Positions 7,467 through 8,702 of a stretch of DNA of 8,702 nucleotides are shown one piece after another. Numbering within the stretch: position 1 is the stretch's first letter; each line of letters begins with the position of its first letter. A program made the position numbers and the translations under genes. The stretch lies in contig DCGY01000099.1 of assembly GCA_002314715.1 (NCBI GenBank), forward strand, positions 1 through 8,702. The letters run 5' to 3'. The notes beneath the pieces were generated by a model, which was given only the letters and a program-made list of their open reading frames with translations, searched no databases and was not told the DNA's origin. Source of the DNA: Lachnospiraceae bacterium UBA1766 (GTDB lineage Bacteria > Bacillota > Clostridia > Lachnospirales > Lachnospiraceae).

Positions 7467-7605
7467 TGAGCAAAGGAATTACTTTTTGTGCAATAATCAA
7501 CACTTATTTGTTTATTGTCCAGTATTCATAAAAAGTTAATATTCTCTATTTGTTCGTTTTATTTTTCAAAAAAATAGGATCATTACAAGAAGGAAATAAC
7601 TGAAA

Positions 7606-8178
7606 GTGGACAGACGTATTCGAAAAACAAGAGCCCTGCTGGTTCAAGGGTTAATTCATCTTTTACAACAAAAGGATATCAAGGACATATCCGTAAAGGA
7701 ATTAACGGATATGGTAGATATTAATCGTGGAACATTTTATCTGCACTACAGTGATATTTACGACATGATTAATACAATAGAGGACGATATGTTCCGGGAA
7801 TTTTCGGACATTCTGGACAAGGATCTCAACAACACACTGGACAATACCTCTTATTCCGCAGTGCTGTTGGACCTTTTTCTCTTCTTGGATCATAATCGGG
7901 AAATCACCCGTGTACTAATTGGTCCCCACGGCGACTTAACCTTTGTAAACAAACTGAAGGACTTAATTAAAACCCGTTTAATCTCCATTATGTCCATGTA
8001 TCGTGATGATCCGAATTTTGAGATCAACTTTGCTTTCGTCGTTTCCGGCTATACCGGCGTTTTCGAATCCTGGTTGCTCTCCGACCATCCCCAATCCCCG
8101 GAATACATGGCAGAGATTTGCAGCAAAATGATTCAGGTCAATCCAGTCGCACCCATTCCGCATTCAATCATAGTATAA
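7606..8178 (+). CDS. TetR/AcrR-family transcriptional regulator
   Basis: This 190-residue cytoplasmic DNA-binding protein has a TetR-type N-terminal domain. The helix-turn-helix lies at about residues 28-48, with the characteristic SVKEL...INRGTFYLHY pattern. The C-terminal half (about 85-175, including FLDHNREITRVLIG and the FVVSGYTGVFESWL segment) resembles the TetR_C_8-type ligand/dimerisation domain common in Firmicutes. The start is a GTG: an in-frame TAA lies just upstream at 7597-7599 and the next in-frame Met is residue 36, inside the HTH, so no other start keeps the domain. AAGGA ends 11 bases before the GTG, a rather long spacing, so translation may be weak, as is common for repressors. 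The gene is divergent from the transporter operon and shares a 237-base control region with it. It is therefore likely to repress that operon and itself; the ligand is unknown, possibly the exported compound. Confidence 0.95.
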   Translation: MDRRIRKTRALLVQGLIHLLQQKDIKDISVKELTDMVDINRGTFYLHYSDIYDMINTIEDDMFREFSDILDKDLNNTLDNTSYSAVLLDLFLFLDHNREITRVLIGPHGDLTFVNKLKDLIKTRLISIMSMYRDDPNFEINFAFVVSGYTGVFESWLLSDHPQSPEYMAEICSKMIQVNPVAPIPHSIIV

Positions 8179-8224
8179 AAAAGGGACAAAGTCTTGGAAA
8201 CATCTCCAGCACTTTGTCCCTTTT
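8179..8224. terminator. Bidirectional rho-independent terminator
   Basis: Arms 8179-8192 and 8211-8224 are perfect 14-base inverted complements (AAAAGGGACAAAGT / ACTTTGTCCCTTTT). The 18-base loop can form an inner TGGA/TCCA pairing. On each strand the stem ends in a run of four T residues, so it can terminate both the TetR transcript and the convergent phosphatase transcript. The left arm starts directly after the TetR stop codon and the right arm ends directly before the phosphatase stop codon, so the whole intergenic gap is the terminator. Confidence 0.9.
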
Positions 8225-8701
8225 CTATAGCCATCCGTTTTCGTATAGATATCGCAAAAAGCCCTCACATCCCGCCACCACATCATCATAGGTCGCACCA
8301 AAATCTCTTGTGTACCAGGGATCTGCCACATCTCGATTACTTCCCGCAAAGGAAAGCATTTTGAATATTTTATCCCCGGTAGAATGACCGGTCATCCGCT
8401 CGATACTGCGCATATTTCCCGCATCCATTCCAATCAGGAAATCATATTGATCATAGTCGGCTTTCGTCAACTGTACGGCCCTCTTTCCATCGCAACGAAT
8501 ATTGTGCTTCGCCAATTCTTCTCTGGCGGGGGGATATACCGGATTTCCCACCCCATTCCATATTTCTTCTGTACTGGTAGCCGCGGATGCAATTGTAAAC
8601 CGATCTGCCAGCCCTCTCTTTGCCACCATATCCTTAAATACAAATTCTGCAATTGGAGAACGACAGATATTGCCGTAGCAGATGAAAAGTACACGAATCA
8701 T
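8225..8701 (-). CDS. Low-molecular-weight protein tyrosine phosphatase
   Basis: This 158-residue protein is a complete low-molecular-weight phosphotyrosine phosphatase, of normal length for the family. The catalytic P-loop is CYGNICRS at residues 8-15, with nucleophile Cys8 and phosphate-binding Arg14. The general-acid loop is DPWY at 127-130, with Asp127 as the likely proton donor. The GMDAGN segment around residues 91-96 is also typical. It hydrolyses phosphotyrosine in the cytoplasm; relatives in Gram-positive bacteria act on tyrosine kinases or stress regulators, but the substrate here is unknown. The ATG at 8699-8701 is one base from the window edge, so its ribosome binding site is not visible. 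The catalytic Cys at residue 8 is the normal distance from the start, so this start is credible. It converges on the TetR gene and shares its terminator; no functional link to the transporter operon is evident. Confidence 0.95.
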   Translation of the reverse strand: MIRVLFICYGNICRSPIAEFVFKDMVAKRGLADRFTIASAATSTEEIWNGVGNPVYPPAREELAKHNIRCDGKRAVQLTKADYDQYDFLIGMDAGNMRSIERMTGHSTGDKIFKMLSFAGSNRDVADPWYTRDFGATYDDVVAGCEGFLRYLYENGWL

Positions 8702-8702
8702 A

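Larger units (their letters stand above)
7413..7505. repeat. Pair of perfect 11-base inverted repeats in the control region
   Basis: AAGTGTTGATT at 7413-7423 is the exact reverse complement of AATCAACACTT at 7495-7505. The arms lie 71 bases apart in non-coding DNA and bracket the shared -10 octamer. The left arm contains the TetR -35. They could be two binding sites for one regulator in opposite orientation; the distance is long for a simple RNA hairpin, but a stem is possible. Confidence 0.6.
7369..7605. promoter_or_regulatory. Divergent control region between transporter operon and TetR gene
   Basis: This 237-base AT-rich non-coding stretch separates the two divergent start codons. It holds candidate promoters on both strands, several related ACAAGTG-like half-sites in inverted orientation, and the ribosome binding sites of both genes. 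I see no small ORF with a good ribosome binding site and no recognisable riboswitch. Such a region next to a TetR gene is the expected place for autoregulation and repression of the neighbouring operon. Confidence 0.75.

Noticed and set aside
8467..8694. 75-codon minus-strand ORF overlapping the phosphatase gene
   Set aside because: It lies in another frame of a gene with intact catalytic motifs and has no recognisable features.

Overview
The window looks like chromosomal DNA from a Gram-positive anaerobe of the class Clostridia, probably Lachnospiraceae-like. This is inferred from strong AAGGAGG-type ribosome binding sites, AT-rich intergenic DNA with TATAAT-type promoters, and the kinds of proteins encoded: an MMPL-type exporter, a huge GLUG/InlB-like surface protein and a TetR regulator with a Firmicutes-style C-terminal domain. 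No rRNA, tRNA, insertion sequence, CRISPR array or phage gene was seen.

Layout: positions 33-7368 hold a two-gene operon on the minus strand. The first gene (4831-7368) encodes an 845-residue, 12-helix MMPL/RND-superfamily transporter. The second (33-4847) overlaps it by 17 bases and encodes a 1604-residue secreted, membrane-anchored surface protein. That protein is arranged almost symmetrically: GLUG repeats, coiled coil, about six InlB-like beta repeats, coiled coil, GLUG repeats, C-terminal transmembrane anchor. A 237-base intergenic region (7369-7605) carries divergent promoter signals and inverted repeats. It separates the operon from a TetR-family regulator gene on the plus strand (7606-8178). 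A perfect 14-bp hairpin (8179-8224) then serves as a shared terminator for the regulator and a convergent low-molecular-weight protein tyrosine phosphatase gene (8225-8701, minus).

Working model (inference): the TetR protein binds the shared control region and represses both its own gene and the transporter operon until a ligand is sensed. The transporter would export an unknown, probably hydrophobic or amphiphilic, substrate using the proton gradient. The co-translated surface protein, with long coiled coils and beta-solenoid blocks and tethered to the same membrane, could be a dedicated extracellular partner that spans the cell wall. It could act as a conduit, scaffold or receiver. This pairing is the most interesting element. 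The phosphatase is probably a functionally independent neighbour.
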